Shown: positions 1 through 8,456, counted from the first letter of the stretch. The stretch is 38,264 nucleotides of DNA from Helicobacteraceae bacterium (GCA_031288475.1 JAITRJ010000050.1:1-38264), one strand, 5' to 3'. A program made the numbers and translations. The notes: generated from the sequence alone by a model not told the origin.

Positions 1-217
1 CGATGGATTCGGGCGAGGTGCCGATGATGGGCACGCCGTTCGCTTCCAGGTCGAGCGCCAGTTTCAGGGGCGTCTGCCCGCCGTATTGGACGATCACCCC
101 GGCGGGTTTTTCCACGGCGGCGATTTCCAGCACGTCTTCAAGCGTCAGAGGCTCGAAATAAAGGCGGTCGGAGGTGTCGTAGTCGGTCGAGACCGTCTCC
201 GGGTTGCAATTGACCAG
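1..217 (-). pseudogene. carB: carB interior fragment (carbamoyl-phosphate synthase large subunit)
   Basis: Read on the minus strand, this stretch encodes the start of the second synthetase half of CarB, which makes carbamoyl phosphate for pyrimidine and arginine synthesis. The visible motifs are [20 protein letters not shown], then [15 protein letters not shown] and [11 protein letters not shown], all hallmarks of CarB. The reading frame runs off the left edge of the window. On its upstream side the match stops dead at VNCNPE: only a few unrelated codons precede it, then a TAA at 233-235, so the N-terminal half of the protein is missing. The piece is visibly richer in G and C than the genes that follow. 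It may be a transferred or decayed remnant, or a chimeric join at a contig end. Confidence 0.85.
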
Positions 218-492
218 TCGGAACCACAAACGTTAAGAATGTTTTTCTTGGTTGCAACGTCGCTAATGCTTTCGTAATACGTAGGAGGGCAATAACAGAT
301 ATTTGCACAACGACAAAAGGGGCGTTTTGTCAGTTCGTGATGACGAGAGGCGCAATGTTGCCATATTCCCTTCTGTAAGGGCAGGGGTGACGGGGAGTGA
401 AAATGCTGGTTTTCTACAAGCTGATTGGGGATAGGCGGGCAAAGCGCCATGTTAATAGCCGCAAGGGTATATTTTGTAACATAGTGCGGATT
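218..492. other. intergenic region, carB junction to pepD
   Basis: No convincing gene is seen. The stretch around 335-390 (gtgatgacgagaggcgcaat and then a GGGCAG/GTGACGG segment) resembles the short dispersed repeats found elsewhere in the window. A TATATT hexamer at 468-473 is a plausible -10 box for pepD, about 20 bases before its ATG. The reading frame of the next gene is open upstream to 397, but the family-like sequence begins only at 493. Confidence 0.4.
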
Positions 493-1746
493 ATGAACCG
501 TTTTTTTGAGATATTCTATGAGCTTTCTTCATATCCGCGTTCAAGCGGCGAAGCAGCCGCCGCGCGGGAGTTCATATGCGCTTTTTGCGAGAGGCGCGGT
601 TTCCCGGTCGCTTCCGATAGCGCGGGCAACTTGCTGGTAAAAGTAAAAACACCCAAAATCTGTTTGCAAGCGCACTACGATATGGTCGTCATAGGCGATC
701 ATCCTCCGCGTGTTATTCGTAACGGCGATTACCTCCGCGCGCAAAACGGGACGCTGGGCGCGGATAACGGAGTCGGTGTCGCTCTGATGCTGCTCTTGAT
801 CGAACGGCGGATCGCGGGGGAATACCTCTTTACAAACGACGAGGAGATCGGATTGTTGGGAGCGAAATATCTTTCCGTCACGCCATTGTCAAAAACCCTG
901 ATCAATCTTGATGGCGAGGAGGAGGGCGCGATCATAGTCGGCTGCGCTGGCGGGGCGGATTATGCCCTTTCCGTACCGCTTGAGTACTCCGACGCTCCAA
1001 GCGGCTATCAGCCTTACGCTGCCAGCGCGAAAAATTGCGCTGGCGGACACAGTGGTGTCGACATTGATAAAAACATACGTTCCGCCCTTGTTGAGGTAAG
1101 CCGGTTCTGTTTTAATCACGGCGCTTTAGTCGCCTCAATCGACGGCGGTGAAAAGAAAAACGCAATCAGCCGCCGCGCCTGCGCAGTTGCTTTTTTTACC
1201 GCCGCGCCGCAATCAGGAGAGTTCATTGATATCTGCCCGATCGAAATCGAGCGAAAAGTTATCAAAGAAAGCCCGAAACTGCTGAAAACGCTTGTATCTT
1301 TGCCGCACGGAGTATTGCGGCGCGACGAAAACGGCGTGCACGCGAGCGCGAATTTCGCTATGGCGGAAACCGGCGCGGATACCCTCGCCATCTCTGTTTC
1401 AATACGAGGGCATTCGTTCGAGGCGCTGGATGAGATCGATCGTCAGATTCGTCAAAACAGATGGTCTTCCATAGAGAAAAGCGCCGAGTATCCTCCTTGG
1501 CAAAACGGTGGCGGCAAAACGGCAAAAAAAACTTTTGATATTATGAAAAGCATGGGGCTTCCGGCGCGGTTTACCGTAATGCACGCAGGGCTTGAGTGCG
1601 CGTTTTTGAAGGATAAACTGCCCGATACCGAGCTTTTTTCCATAGGACCTGAAATCGATTTCCCGCACAGCGACAAAGAGCGCGTACGGATCTCATCGAT
1701 CAAGCGGTTTTCAGAGACGTTAGAAAGGATAATAGATGAGACGTAA
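493..1746 (+). CDS. pepD: aminoacyl-histidine dipeptidase (M20 family, PepD type)
   Basis: This 417-residue cytoplasmic zinc peptidase should cleave Xaa-His and other dipeptides. The M20 metal-binding pattern is complete: HYDMV near the N-terminus, GTLGADNGVGVA with its bridging aspartate, TNDEEIGLLGA with the catalytic and metal-binding glutamates, NLDGEEEG, HSGVDID in the dimerisation region, and FPHSDKERV near the end with the last metal histidine. The ATG at 493 is chosen because family similarity starts at NRFFEIF; the frame is open upstream to 397, but those residues look unrelated to the family. It overlaps the following small membrane gene by 11 bases, which suggests co-transcription with that gene and hemN. 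Confidence 0.88.
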   Translation: MNRFFEIFYELSSYPRSSGEAAAAREFICAFCERRGFPVASDSAGNLLVKVKTPKICLQAHYDMVVIGDHPPRVIRNGDYLRAQNGTLGADNGVGVALMLLLIERRIAGEYLFTNDEEIGLLGAKYLSVTPLSKTLINLDGEEEGAIIVGCAGGADYALSVPLEYSDAPSGYQPYAASAKNCAGGHSGVDIDKNIRSALVEVSRFCFNHGALVASIDGGEKKNAISRRACAVAFFTAAPQSGEFIDICPIEIERKVIKESPKLLKTLVSLPHGVLRRDENGVHASANFAMAETGADTLAISVSIRGHSFEALDEIDRQIRQNRWSSIEKSAEYPPWQNGGGKTAKKTFDIMKSMGLPARFTVMHAGLECAFLKDKLPDTELFSIGPEIDFPHSDKERVRISSIKRFSETLERIIDET

Positions 1747-1957
1747 AGTATTGTTTATTGCAACCGCCACGCTGTTTGCGATCGCGGTTGCCGCGGTTAT
1801 ATGGGGTTATATGGAGCAGACGAGCAAAAGCGGCGTGATTGCCAAAACGTTCGGAGTATTTCCAAAGTCTGCTCTTATCTGCTATATTGCTGGCGCGGCA
1901 TCGGTGGCTATAGGGATTTTTAGCCTGATTCTCGCGTTAATAACTGGACGTAAATAA
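1736..1957 (+). CDS. small membrane protein, two predicted TM segments
   Basis: A 73-residue protein of unknown function. It has a hydrophobic N-terminal helix (residues about 5-24), a short polar loop containing EQTSKSG, and a second hydrophobic helix (about 47-69) that ends in the basic tail TGRK. I do not recognise a family. The gene starts inside the end of pepD and stops 3 bases before hemN, so it is very probably translated from the same message. Its placement between two housekeeping genes and its ordinary composition support it being real. Confidence 0.6.
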   Translation: MRRKVLFIATATLFAIAVAAVIWGYMEQTSKSGVIAKTFGVFPKSALICYIAGAASVAIGIFSLILALITGRK

Positions 1958-1960
1958 CCA

Positions 1961-3325
1961 ATGATAGATTTTGACAAGCTTGCGGCGTATTCCGCGGCAG
2001 TTCCAAGATATACCAGTTATCCCACCGCACCGGAGTTTCTGGATAATTTCAGTGGGGATGATCTGATAAGAAAGATAGAGGATAGCAACAAAACCAATAG
2101 GGATATATCACTTTATTTTCATCTGCCATTTTGCCGATCGGCATGCTATTTCTGCGGCTGCAACGTGATCTATACGAGCAAAGAAGATCTGAAGGATCGT
2201 TATATAGATTATCTTGAGAAAGAGCTTGAAATCTGTTCTCGCCATCTTAATACCAAACGAATCATAAGCCAGTTGCACTTTGGAGGCGGAACGCCCACTT
2301 TTTTCAGCGCTGTACAGCTTCAAAGGGTGATTCGTTCAATCAAAAAGACCTTTTTAAACATATCAAAAAACGTCGAGTTCGGCATAGAGATCGATCCTAG
2401 ATTTTTTACGCCTGATCATATGAAAGTTTTTGCCGAGAATGGAGTAAACAGGATCAGCTTCGGAGTACAGGATTTTGATCCAAAAGTACAGGAAGCGGTA
2501 CATAGAATACAGCCGCTGGATATTACAGAAAAAGCCGTCGAGATCGCACGGGCAAACGGGATTAAAAGCATAAACATAGATTTAATGTACGGACTTCCGT
2601 GTCAGAATATCGCGAGCTTTGAGGAGACGCTGAGGCTGACGTTGGAGCTTGAGCCCGATCGTGTCGCGCTGTTTAACTACGCGCATGTTCCGTGGCTGAA
2701 AAAGACAATGCGAAAGATCGACGAGACTTTGCTTCCCGCACCGTCCGAAAAACTGCGAATGCTCAAGGCGGCGATTGAAACTTTCGAGGGCGCTGGACTG
2801 GAGATGATCGGAATGGATCACTTCGCGAAGCCTGACGACGAACTGAATATCGCGCTTAAAGAGGGCAGACTGCATCGCAATTTTCAGGGTTACACGACGC
2901 ACGGCGAATGCGATCTGTTCGGTTTCGGCGTTACGAGTATAAGCGAAGGCAAAGATTTTTACTTGCAGAATATCCGAGAAAACGGACCGTACGAGGCGAA
3001 AATTGATCAAGGCAGGCCGCCGCTCATGCGCGGCATTGAATTAAACAAGGACGATCTGCTGCGCAAAAAAGTTATTATGTCGCTTATGAGCAATTTTGTT
3101 TTGCGTTTTAAGGAAATTGAGCGGGAGTTTGACATAGAATTCAGAACCCACTTCCACGATGACCTTTCCGCGCTCAAGCCGCTGGAAGAGGACGGTTTGT
3201 GCGCGATTGACAACGAGGGGATAACGGTCGGCAGAACCGGCAGGCTGCTGATTCGCAATATCGTGATGAATTTTGACGCCCACTTGAAAAAAAATCAAAA
3301 TCGCCGCTTCAGCAAAAGTATCTAG
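1961..3325 (+). CDS. hemN: oxygen-independent coproporphyrinogen III oxidase (radical SAM)
   Basis: HemN oxidatively decarboxylates coproporphyrinogen III to protoporphyrinogen IX in haem synthesis without oxygen, using S-adenosylmethionine and a 4Fe-4S cluster. The 454 residues match the usual length of true HemN. The N-terminus has the family motif YTSYPTAPEF. The cluster motif is HLPFCRSACYFCGC (CxxxCxxC followed by another Cys), followed by the SAM-binding HFGGGTPTFF. The later segments IDLMYGLP, GMDHFAKPDDEL and FGFGVTSIS are also typical, which argues against the shorter HemW relative. It is third in the pepD operon and needs an anaerobic or microaerobic cytoplasm. Confidence 0.93.
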   Translation: MIDFDKLAAYSAAVPRYTSYPTAPEFLDNFSGDDLIRKIEDSNKTNRDISLYFHLPFCRSACYFCGCNVIYTSKEDLKDRYIDYLEKELEICSRHLNTKRIISQLHFGGGTPTFFSAVQLQRVIRSIKKTFLNISKNVEFGIEIDPRFFTPDHMKVFAENGVNRISFGVQDFDPKVQEAVHRIQPLDITEKAVEIARANGIKSINIDLMYGLPCQNIASFEETLRLTLELEPDRVALFNYAHVPWLKKTMRKIDETLLPAPSEKLRMLKAAIETFEGAGLEMIGMDHFAKPDDELNIALKEGRLHRNFQGYTTHGECDLFGFGVTSISEGKDFYLQNIRENGPYEAKIDQGRPPLMRGIELNKDDLLRKKVIMSLMSNFVLRFKEIEREFDIEFRTHFHDDLSALKPLEEDGLCAIDNEGITVGRTGRLLIRNIVMNFDAHLKKNQNRRFSKSI

Positions 3326-3335
3326 CGCGCGAATG

Positions 3336-3344
3336 TGCTATTAT
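3336..3344 (+). promoter_or_regulatory. extended -10 promoter for the pgi operon
   Basis: TGCTATTAT lies in the 52-base gap after hemN. It has the TG-N-TATTAT form of an extended -10 box and sits about 33 bases before the pgi ATG. An AAGGAG ribosome binding site follows at about 3367-3372. No good -35 is seen, which is normal in Campylobacterota. Confidence 0.5.
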
Positions 3345-3377
3345 TAACGTTCCATCATTTTTATTTAAGGAGAAGCT

Positions 3378-4616
3378 ATGATTTCAGCCGCATTACACTT
3401 TAAGCAGTCAGACGCCGCCGGGCTGAAAGCCGATCAGGAGGCTCTAAAAAAAGAGTGGCAAAGCGGGGCAAGCGGCTACTACGCCCTGCCTGACTCCCAA
3501 AGCGCTATGCTGGGCGATATTGAAACTTTTAGTAAGAAAACCGCGGGCTTTGACACTATAATCGTAGTTGGTATAGGCGGTTCGTCGCTTGGCGCGAAAG
3601 CCGCTGATCGTCTTTTACGTCATTTGCCTCAAAGAAACGCCAAAAATCTCATATTTCTGGAAAACGGCGATCCTCTTGATCTTAGTATGGCAATTGAAAC
3701 GATCAATCTGCATCGTTCATTTATTCTTATCATATCCAAAAGCGGCGGGACAATTGAGACGATCTCCATCTTCAAGCTGCTGCTCTCAAAGCTGGGCAAA
3801 AGTGAGGCGGACAACTCCTGCGCCGAGCAGTTCGCCTTTATCACCGACAAAGGTTCTCCACTGGACGCGCTCGCGCAGAACAACTTGATTAGCCGTTTTC
3901 ATCTGCCCAAAAGCGTCGGCGGCAGATTCTCCGTTCTGAGCGTCGTGGGGCTTCTGCCTCTGCGGCTTGCGGGCTACAACGCCGAAAAACTGCTGGACGG
4001 GGCGAAAGCGGTGCGCGACGATTTTTTCAAAGACGATCCACTTGGCATTTCGGCGAAGGCGGATTTCATCGCTAAGAGCGGCAAGGCGATCAACGCGCTT
4101 TTTGCTTATTCAAACAGCTTTGAAGAGTTTGTCAAATGGTATGTTCAGCTCTGGGGCGAGAGTCTGGGCAAGCTCAACCGTAAGAAAGAGCGGGTCGGAT
4201 TTACGCCCGTCGGCTTAATCGGCAGCGTCGATCAGCACTCGTTTTTGCAGCTTATTATGGAAGGGCCGCTTGATAAAACGGTAACCTTTATCAAACTTCT
4301 TGACTTCAAGCGCACTATCTCCGTTCCAGCGATCAGCTTCAAGGGACTGGAAAAGAACGACTTTATCAACAATAAGCCGTTTGATATTTTGATCAACTCT
4401 CAAGCCGACGCTACGCTGGAGGCGCTAAAAAGCGCGGACATTCCATGCGATATGATCACGGTGGACAAGCTGAGCGAATCCAACGTCGGCGGTTTATTTT
4501 TTTACTTTGAGCTTTTAACATCGCTGGTCGGCGTAAAACTTGGCGTAAATACCTACGATCAGCCCGGCGTGGAGCTTGGCAAGCAGATTTTAGAAAAAAA
4601 ATTCAAATTAGGATAG
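3378..4616 (+). CDS. pgi: glucose-6-phosphate isomerase
   Basis: Pgi interconverts glucose 6-phosphate and fructose 6-phosphate. At 412 residues it is the short form seen in Campylobacterota. Visible motifs are GIGGSSLGAKA, the sugar-phosphate loop SKSGGTIETI, the signature GGRFSVLSVVGLLPL, the histidine-bearing DQHSFLQLIMEGP, and the C-terminal GVELGKQIL with the catalytic lysine. A strong AAGGAG ribosome binding site precedes the ATG. The gene ends 4 bases before pfkA, so the two consecutive steps of upper glycolysis are encoded together. Confidence 0.95.
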   Translation: MISAALHFKQSDAAGLKADQEALKKEWQSGASGYYALPDSQSAMLGDIETFSKKTAGFDTIIVVGIGGSSLGAKAADRLLRHLPQRNAKNLIFLENGDPLDLSMAIETINLHRSFILIISKSGGTIETISIFKLLLSKLGKSEADNSCAEQFAFITDKGSPLDALAQNNLISRFHLPKSVGGRFSVLSVVGLLPLRLAGYNAEKLLDGAKAVRDDFFKDDPLGISAKADFIAKSGKAINALFAYSNSFEEFVKWYVQLWGESLGKLNRKKERVGFTPVGLIGSVDQHSFLQLIMEGPLDKTVTFIKLLDFKRTISVPAISFKGLEKNDFINNKPFDILINSQADATLEALKSADIPCDMITVDKLSESNVGGLFFYFELLTSLVGVKLGVNTYDQPGVELGKQILEKKFKLG

Positions 4617-4620
4617 AACG

Positions 4621-5583
4621 ATGAGCGCAATCGCGGTTATGACAAGCGGCGGCGACAGCGCCGGAATGAATCCAGGTGTTAAGCAGTTTGTCGAGCATAG
4701 TTTAGAAAGAGGATTGAAACCTTATTTGATATACGACGGATTGGAGGGTATGATCGACAATCGCATCAAGCCTGCCTCGCACAGGGACGTTTCGGGAATC
4801 ATCTACAAAGGCGGCACAATCATACGATCGTCGCGCTCCAAGCGGTTTTTGGAAGAGAGCTGGCGCCAACGCGCCTACGATAACCTTCGTTCGCACGATA
4901 TAGACAAGCTCGTCGTGTTCGGCGGCGACGGCTCTTTTCGCGCGCTCGACGTTTTTTACCGCGATTTCGGCGTACCGTTTATCGGCGTGCCCGCAACGAT
5001 CGACAACGACATTTTCGGCACCGATTACTGCCTTGGAGCGGATACTGCGCTGAACATCATCCGTCAGGCGATCGACGATGTGCGCGACACCGCGAGCAGT
5101 TTCAAGCGCGCCTTCGTGATCGAAACGATGGGGCGCGACTGCGGCTATCTGGCGTTGGTCAGCGCGCTCACCAGTGGCGCGGAGATCTGCCTTATACCCG
5201 AATTGCCCTACGATCTTGATAGCCTTGGGCGGCGCTTCAAGCGCGAGGTGCAGGCGGGACGCACATATATTATCGCGATTGTAGCTGAAGGGGTTAAGTT
5301 TGCCGCGCAGTTGACCGAGTGGCTGGAGGACGAGATCGGAATGGAATCGCGCCTTACTACGCTGGGTCATATTCAACGCGGAGGCAGCCCGACCGTCCAT
5401 GATCGGCTTATGGGGTTCGAGTTCGCCACGCTCGCGATCAACGGCTTGCTGGAGGGCAGAGGCGGCGAAGTGGTTTGTTATAAAAAATCTAAAATGATCT
5501 ATAAGCCGATCGGCGAGATAACCGAAGGAACGTATAAGATCAATCCGCTTCATCTGGAGGCGGGCAAAAAGCTGACGAGATGA
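4621..5583 (+). CDS. pfkA: 6-phosphofructokinase, ATP type
   Basis: PfkA phosphorylates fructose 6-phosphate to the 1,6-bisphosphate and commits carbon to glycolysis. The 320 residues match bacterial PfkA. The N-terminus has MTSGGDSAGMN, the nucleotide loop is GGDGSF, the catalytic loop is PATIDNDIFGTDY, then ETMGRDCGYLAL and the substrate loop GHIQRGGSPTVHDR. The glycine in GGDGS and the absence of a lysine before TIDND point to ATP rather than pyrophosphate as donor; the usual PGTIDND is PATIDND here. The gene follows pgi by 4 bases and overlaps the DUF815 gene by 4 bases. Many well-known Campylobacter and Helicobacter species lack this enzyme. Confidence 0.93.
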   Translation: MSAIAVMTSGGDSAGMNPGVKQFVEHSLERGLKPYLIYDGLEGMIDNRIKPASHRDVSGIIYKGGTIIRSSRSKRFLEESWRQRAYDNLRSHDIDKLVVFGGDGSFRALDVFYRDFGVPFIGVPATIDNDIFGTDYCLGADTALNIIRQAIDDVRDTASSFKRAFVIETMGRDCGYLALVSALTSGAEICLIPELPYDLDSLGRRFKREVQAGRTYIIAIVAEGVKFAAQLTEWLEDEIGMESRLTTLGHIQRGGSPTVHDRLMGFEFATLAINGLLEGRGGEVVCYKKSKMIYKPIGEITEGTYKINPLHLEAGKKLTR

Positions 5584-6347
5584 TCGACTGGTCGGTTTCG
5601 TTCGCGGCGATATGGCAGGGCGATAGTTTCAGGGCAGTTAAGAGAATTGACCCGATCTCCCTAGACGATCTTTTTGGCATAGAGAGGCAAAAAGAGATTC
5701 TGCTTGCCAACACCCGCCGTTTTCTGTGCGCCGAGCCGTGCAACCATGCGCTTTTGTGGGGGCAGCGCGGCTGCGGCAAAAGCTCATTGATCAAGGCGGT
5801 ATTCAACGCCCTGCGCGACAAAAGCTTAAGGCTGATTGAAATTGATTGCGATCGACTTGGCGATCTTCCGCGCATAGCCGCTCTGATCGAGGACGAGCCG
5901 TTCAGATTTATCATCTTTTGCGACGATCTCAGTTTTGAAAACGACGAGCGCGGTTATAAGGGGCTGAAACGGATTTTGGAAGGCTCAATAGAACTTCCGC
6001 CTGAAAACGTCAAGGTTTACGCCACCAGCAACCGCCGCCACTTGGTTAGCGAAAGCCTTAGCGACAACGACGGTTCGATAGTAGCGGGGACAGGCGGCGA
6101 GCTTCACTACGCCGACGCGGTGGAAGAAAAACTCTCTCTATCCGATCGCTTTGGCTTGACGCTCTCGTTTTACGGAGGCGGCGAGGAGGATTATCTCGCG
6201 CTAATCAAGGCGCACTTCAAGGACTACAAGGGCGATCGCGGCGCGCTGGTGCTGGAGGCGAAACGCTACGCGCAGCTTCGCGCCAGCAGAAGCGCCCGTG
6301 TCGCCAAACAGTTTATCGGCTATCACAAAGCCACTGTCTCCGAATAG
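5580..6347 (+). CDS. DUF815-family P-loop ATPase
   Basis: A 255-residue AAA-like ATPase of the DUF815 family. The Walker A motif is WGQRGCGKSSL near residue 60, the Walker B motif is FIIFCDDLSFE, and the typical VYATSNRRHLV follows. The C-terminal part has SDRFGLTLSF and a helical lid region. No biochemical role is firmly established for the family. Its ATG overlaps the TGA of pfkA (ATGA), so translation is probably coupled with the glycolytic pair. The length is slightly short for the family, mainly at the N-terminus. Confidence 0.85.
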   Translation: MIDWSVSFAAIWQGDSFRAVKRIDPISLDDLFGIERQKEILLANTRRFLCAEPCNHALLWGQRGCGKSSLIKAVFNALRDKSLRLIEIDCDRLGDLPRIAALIEDEPFRFIIFCDDLSFENDERGYKGLKRILEGSIELPPENVKVYATSNRRHLVSESLSDNDGSIVAGTGGELHYADAVEEKLSLSDRFGLTLSFYGGGEEDYLALIKAHFKDYKGDRGALVLEAKRYAQLRASRSARVAKQFIGYHKATVSE

Positions 6348-6569
6348 GTCATGCGCCATAATCGCCGCTCTTTTATCATTGAGTCGTTGAAGATGGCACG
6401 GTAATTCGGCAACAGCATAAAGTTTTAATGCGATTAACCGCGCCGCGGAAAATGTTAAAGAATAACGATCATTGCGTTAAAAAGCGTTAATCGCAGAACG
6501 TTTGCAAATCTTAATAGCTTTGAATAAAAAGGTTGCGTCTTTATGGAACTCCAAATGTTAAATGTTTTT

Positions 6570-6610
6570 CTGGATTGCTTCGTCACGCTAGACGTTCACG
6601 CAATGAGCAG
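6570..6610 (+). repeat. short dispersed repeat, copy A
   Basis: The segment begins CTGGATTGCTTCGTCACG and ends CACGCAATGAGCAG. The ends GGATTGC and GCAATGA are characteristic of a common class of bacterial intergenic palindromic repeats. Related copies are seen near 6687, 13642 and 13782 in this window. Confidence 0.5.
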
Positions 6611-6686
6611 GGAGGGGGGGGGACAGAAGAGGCGATAATCCATACAATAAAGTCGCGCGCGAGTTTTCTGAAACGCTTCGCGTCGC

Positions 6687-6728
6687 AGGATTGTTGCCTG
6701 TCTCGTTTTGCTTGCAAAAGCAATGACA
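6687..6728 (+). repeat. short dispersed repeat, copy B (diverged)
   Basis: It begins AGGATTGTTGCCTGTCTCG and ends AAAAGCAATGACAAAA, so it keeps the GGATTG...GCAATGAC frame with a different centre that can form a TTTTGC/GCAAAA hairpin. It lies just past the 3' end of sulP. Confidence 0.4.
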
Positions 6729-6740
6729 AAACGCGCGGCT

Positions 6741-8456
6741 TTATTTCATAGCAGCAATATCGACCTCGGCTTTGCCGACAATCTGTTCCGCGCGCGCCAA
6801 CGCTTTGTCAATGTGATCGCATATGTTTTCCTCTCCGATCTTTTTATGCAGCTTCGCCCGTTTTATACTAGCGAAGACTTTGACGTTTACGCCCGACAGT
6901 ACAAGCGTCGTTCCTTGCTTCGCGGCGTTTTTATGCAGCGCTTCCAGCGCGTAGAGTCCCGCCGCGTCTGCCATCGGCACGTAGCGCATCCGCAAGATAA
7001 ACACCTTTGGAGGCATAGAAAATATGCGCAGCGTGTCGCGCAGTTTATCCGCCACGCCGAAAAAGAGTGGTCCAAACAGTTCGTACACTTCCGTATTTTC
7101 CGGTACGTTTTTGTTCGCGATCGCGTCCGGATCGCCTGCCTCGTCCGAAAAGGAGGTTGCCTGCGCGTCCTTTAAGCTCATAATCTGCGTTCCCTCCATC
7201 ATCTTCTGAATAAACACAAGCGACGCCATAGAGATGCCTGCCAGTATCGCTATGTTCAGATCGACCAGTACTGTAAGCAGCAGCGTTAGAAACAGCACGA
7301 TGGCGTCGCTGGGTGGCGCGTGCAGTATCGTTTTGAGCGACTTTAACTCGCTCATATTCCACGCGATAATCATCAAAATCCCGCTTAGCGCCGCAAGCGG
7401 CACTTTAACAATAAACGGCGCCAGAAAAAACATAAACAGAAGCAGCCACACGGCGTGGAGCATACCGGAAACAGGCGACCTTGATCCCGCGTGAATGTTT
7501 GCGGCGGTTCTGGCGATAGCGCCCGTAGCGCAAATACCGCCGAACATCGCGCTCGCGATATTCGCCGTTCCCTGCCCGATCAATTCGGCGTTGGCGTTGT
7601 GGCGCGTACCCGCCATACCATCGGCAACCATCGCGCTTAAAAGCGACTCAATACCTGCCAGAAGCGCGATTGTAAGAGCGCTTGGAAAAAGCATTCGCAG
7701 TTTTTCGAAGGTAATATTCGGCAGGCTCGGAGCTGGCAGCGTGTTTGGAATAGCGCCAAAACGGCTTTCTATGGTATCAACCGGCAGGTCGAAGATCATT
7801 GACACGAGTCCCATCAAAAATACTACGATCACAGGGCCGGGCAATTTAGGAACAAACCGTTTACACAGAATTATGATCGCCATTGAGATAACGGCGATTG
7901 CGAACGCGGCGGCGTTGAAACTGTCTACGTTTTGTATATAAACTACCGCTCTGTGGATAAAATCCGGCGGCAGCTTGTCTATATCCAGTCCGAAAAAGTC
8001 CTTAATCTGCGAAAACATCAACAGTATAGCGATGCCGGTGGTAAATCCAGTGATCACCGGGTAGGGGATAAAACCGATCAAAATACCCGCCTTACAGAAG
8101 CCTAAGACGATCAAGATCACACCCGCCATCATTGTGGCTATCATTAGTCCGTCCAGATCAAACTGCGCGTAAACCGTCGCGACGGTAATCGCAAACGCGG
8201 CTGTAGGTCCGCCAATCTGACTGCGGCTTCCGCCGAGAAAAGATATAAAAAAGCCCGCGACAATAGCGGTGAAAAGCCCTCTTTCAGGCGACAGACCGCT
8301 GGCGATGGCGATCGCCATCGCCAGCGGCACGGCGATCACCGAGACAGTAAGCCCCGCCAGAGCGTCGGCGTACAGATCTTTCAATCCGTAGCCAGTCCGC
8401 AACGAAACGTAACTTTGTGGAGTAAAACCTTTGAAGTATTTCGCTATTTTTGACAT
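6741..8456 (-). CDS. SulP-family anion permease with STAS domain
   Basis: A 571-residue inner-membrane transporter of the SulP (SLC26) family, which moves sulfate, bicarbonate or related anions. The N-terminal half is a chain of hydrophobic helices with the family segments GLTVSVIAVPLAMAIAIASG, GGSRSQIGGPTAAF and VITGFTTGIAI. The C-terminal part (about residue 440 onward) is a cytoplasmic STAS domain with VFILRMRYVPMADAAGLYAL. The substrate cannot be told from sequence. The frame can also start at a GTG three codons upstream; the ATG at 8456 is preferred because GGGGTG lies at a suitable distance before it. The gene stands alone and converges on the DUF815 operon. Confidence 0.9.
   Translation of the reverse strand: MSKIAKYFKGFTPQSYVSLRTGYGLKDLYADALAGLTVSVIAVPLAMAIAIASGLSPERGLFTAIVAGFFISFLGGSRSQIGGPTAAFAITVATVYAQFDLDGLMIATMMAGVILIVLGFCKAGILIGFIPYPVITGFTTGIAILLMFSQIKDFFGLDIDKLPPDFIHRAVVYIQNVDSFNAAAFAIAVISMAIIILCKRFVPKLPGPVIVVFLMGLVSMIFDLPVDTIESRFGAIPNTLPAPSLPNITFEKLRMLFPSALTIALLAGIESLLSAMVADGMAGTRHNANAELIGQGTANIASAMFGGICATGAIARTAANIHAGSRSPVSGMLHAVWLLLFMFFLAPFIVKVPLAALSGILMIIAWNMSELKSLKTILHAPPSDAIVLFLTLLLTVLVDLNIAILAGISMASLVFIQKMMEGTQIMSLKDAQATSFSDEAGDPDAIANKNVPENTEVYELFGPLFFGVADKLRDTLRIFSMPPKVFILRMRYVPMADAAGLYALEALHKNAAKQGTTLVLSGVNVKVFASIKRAKLHKKIGEENICDHIDKALARAEQIVGKAEVDIAAMK
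8296..8327. repeat. perfect 32-bp palindrome inside sulP
   Basis: Sixteen bases, CCGCTGGCGATGGCGA, are followed directly by their exact reverse complement. The centre is GCGATCGC. It lies in the part of sulP that encodes the first transmembrane helix (PLAMAIAIASG) and keeps the reading frame. The flanking bases do not extend the symmetry. Confidence 0.9.

Larger units (their letters stand above)
6348..6740. other. gene-free region with dispersed repeats
   Basis: No credible gene is seen in these roughly 390 bases between the DUF815 gene and the convergent sulP. The first part is AT-rich, with GTTAA-type words around 6415-6510. The second part holds two copies of a short dispersed repeat, an eight-G run near 6614-6621, and a GCGCGCGAGTTTT / AAAACGCGCG inverted pair flanking the second copy, which could act as a bidirectional terminator. 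Confidence 0.45.

Noticed and set aside
4702-5553. A 283-codon open frame antisense to pfkA.
   Set aside because: It is arginine- and alanine-rich with no recognisable motif, and it lies entirely over a well-supported gene; such shadows are common in GC-rich codon patterns.
6708-7175. A 155-codon plus-strand frame at the 3' end of sulP.
   Set aside because: It is antisense to the STAS domain and very rich in arginine and phenylalanine, so it is taken as a shadow.
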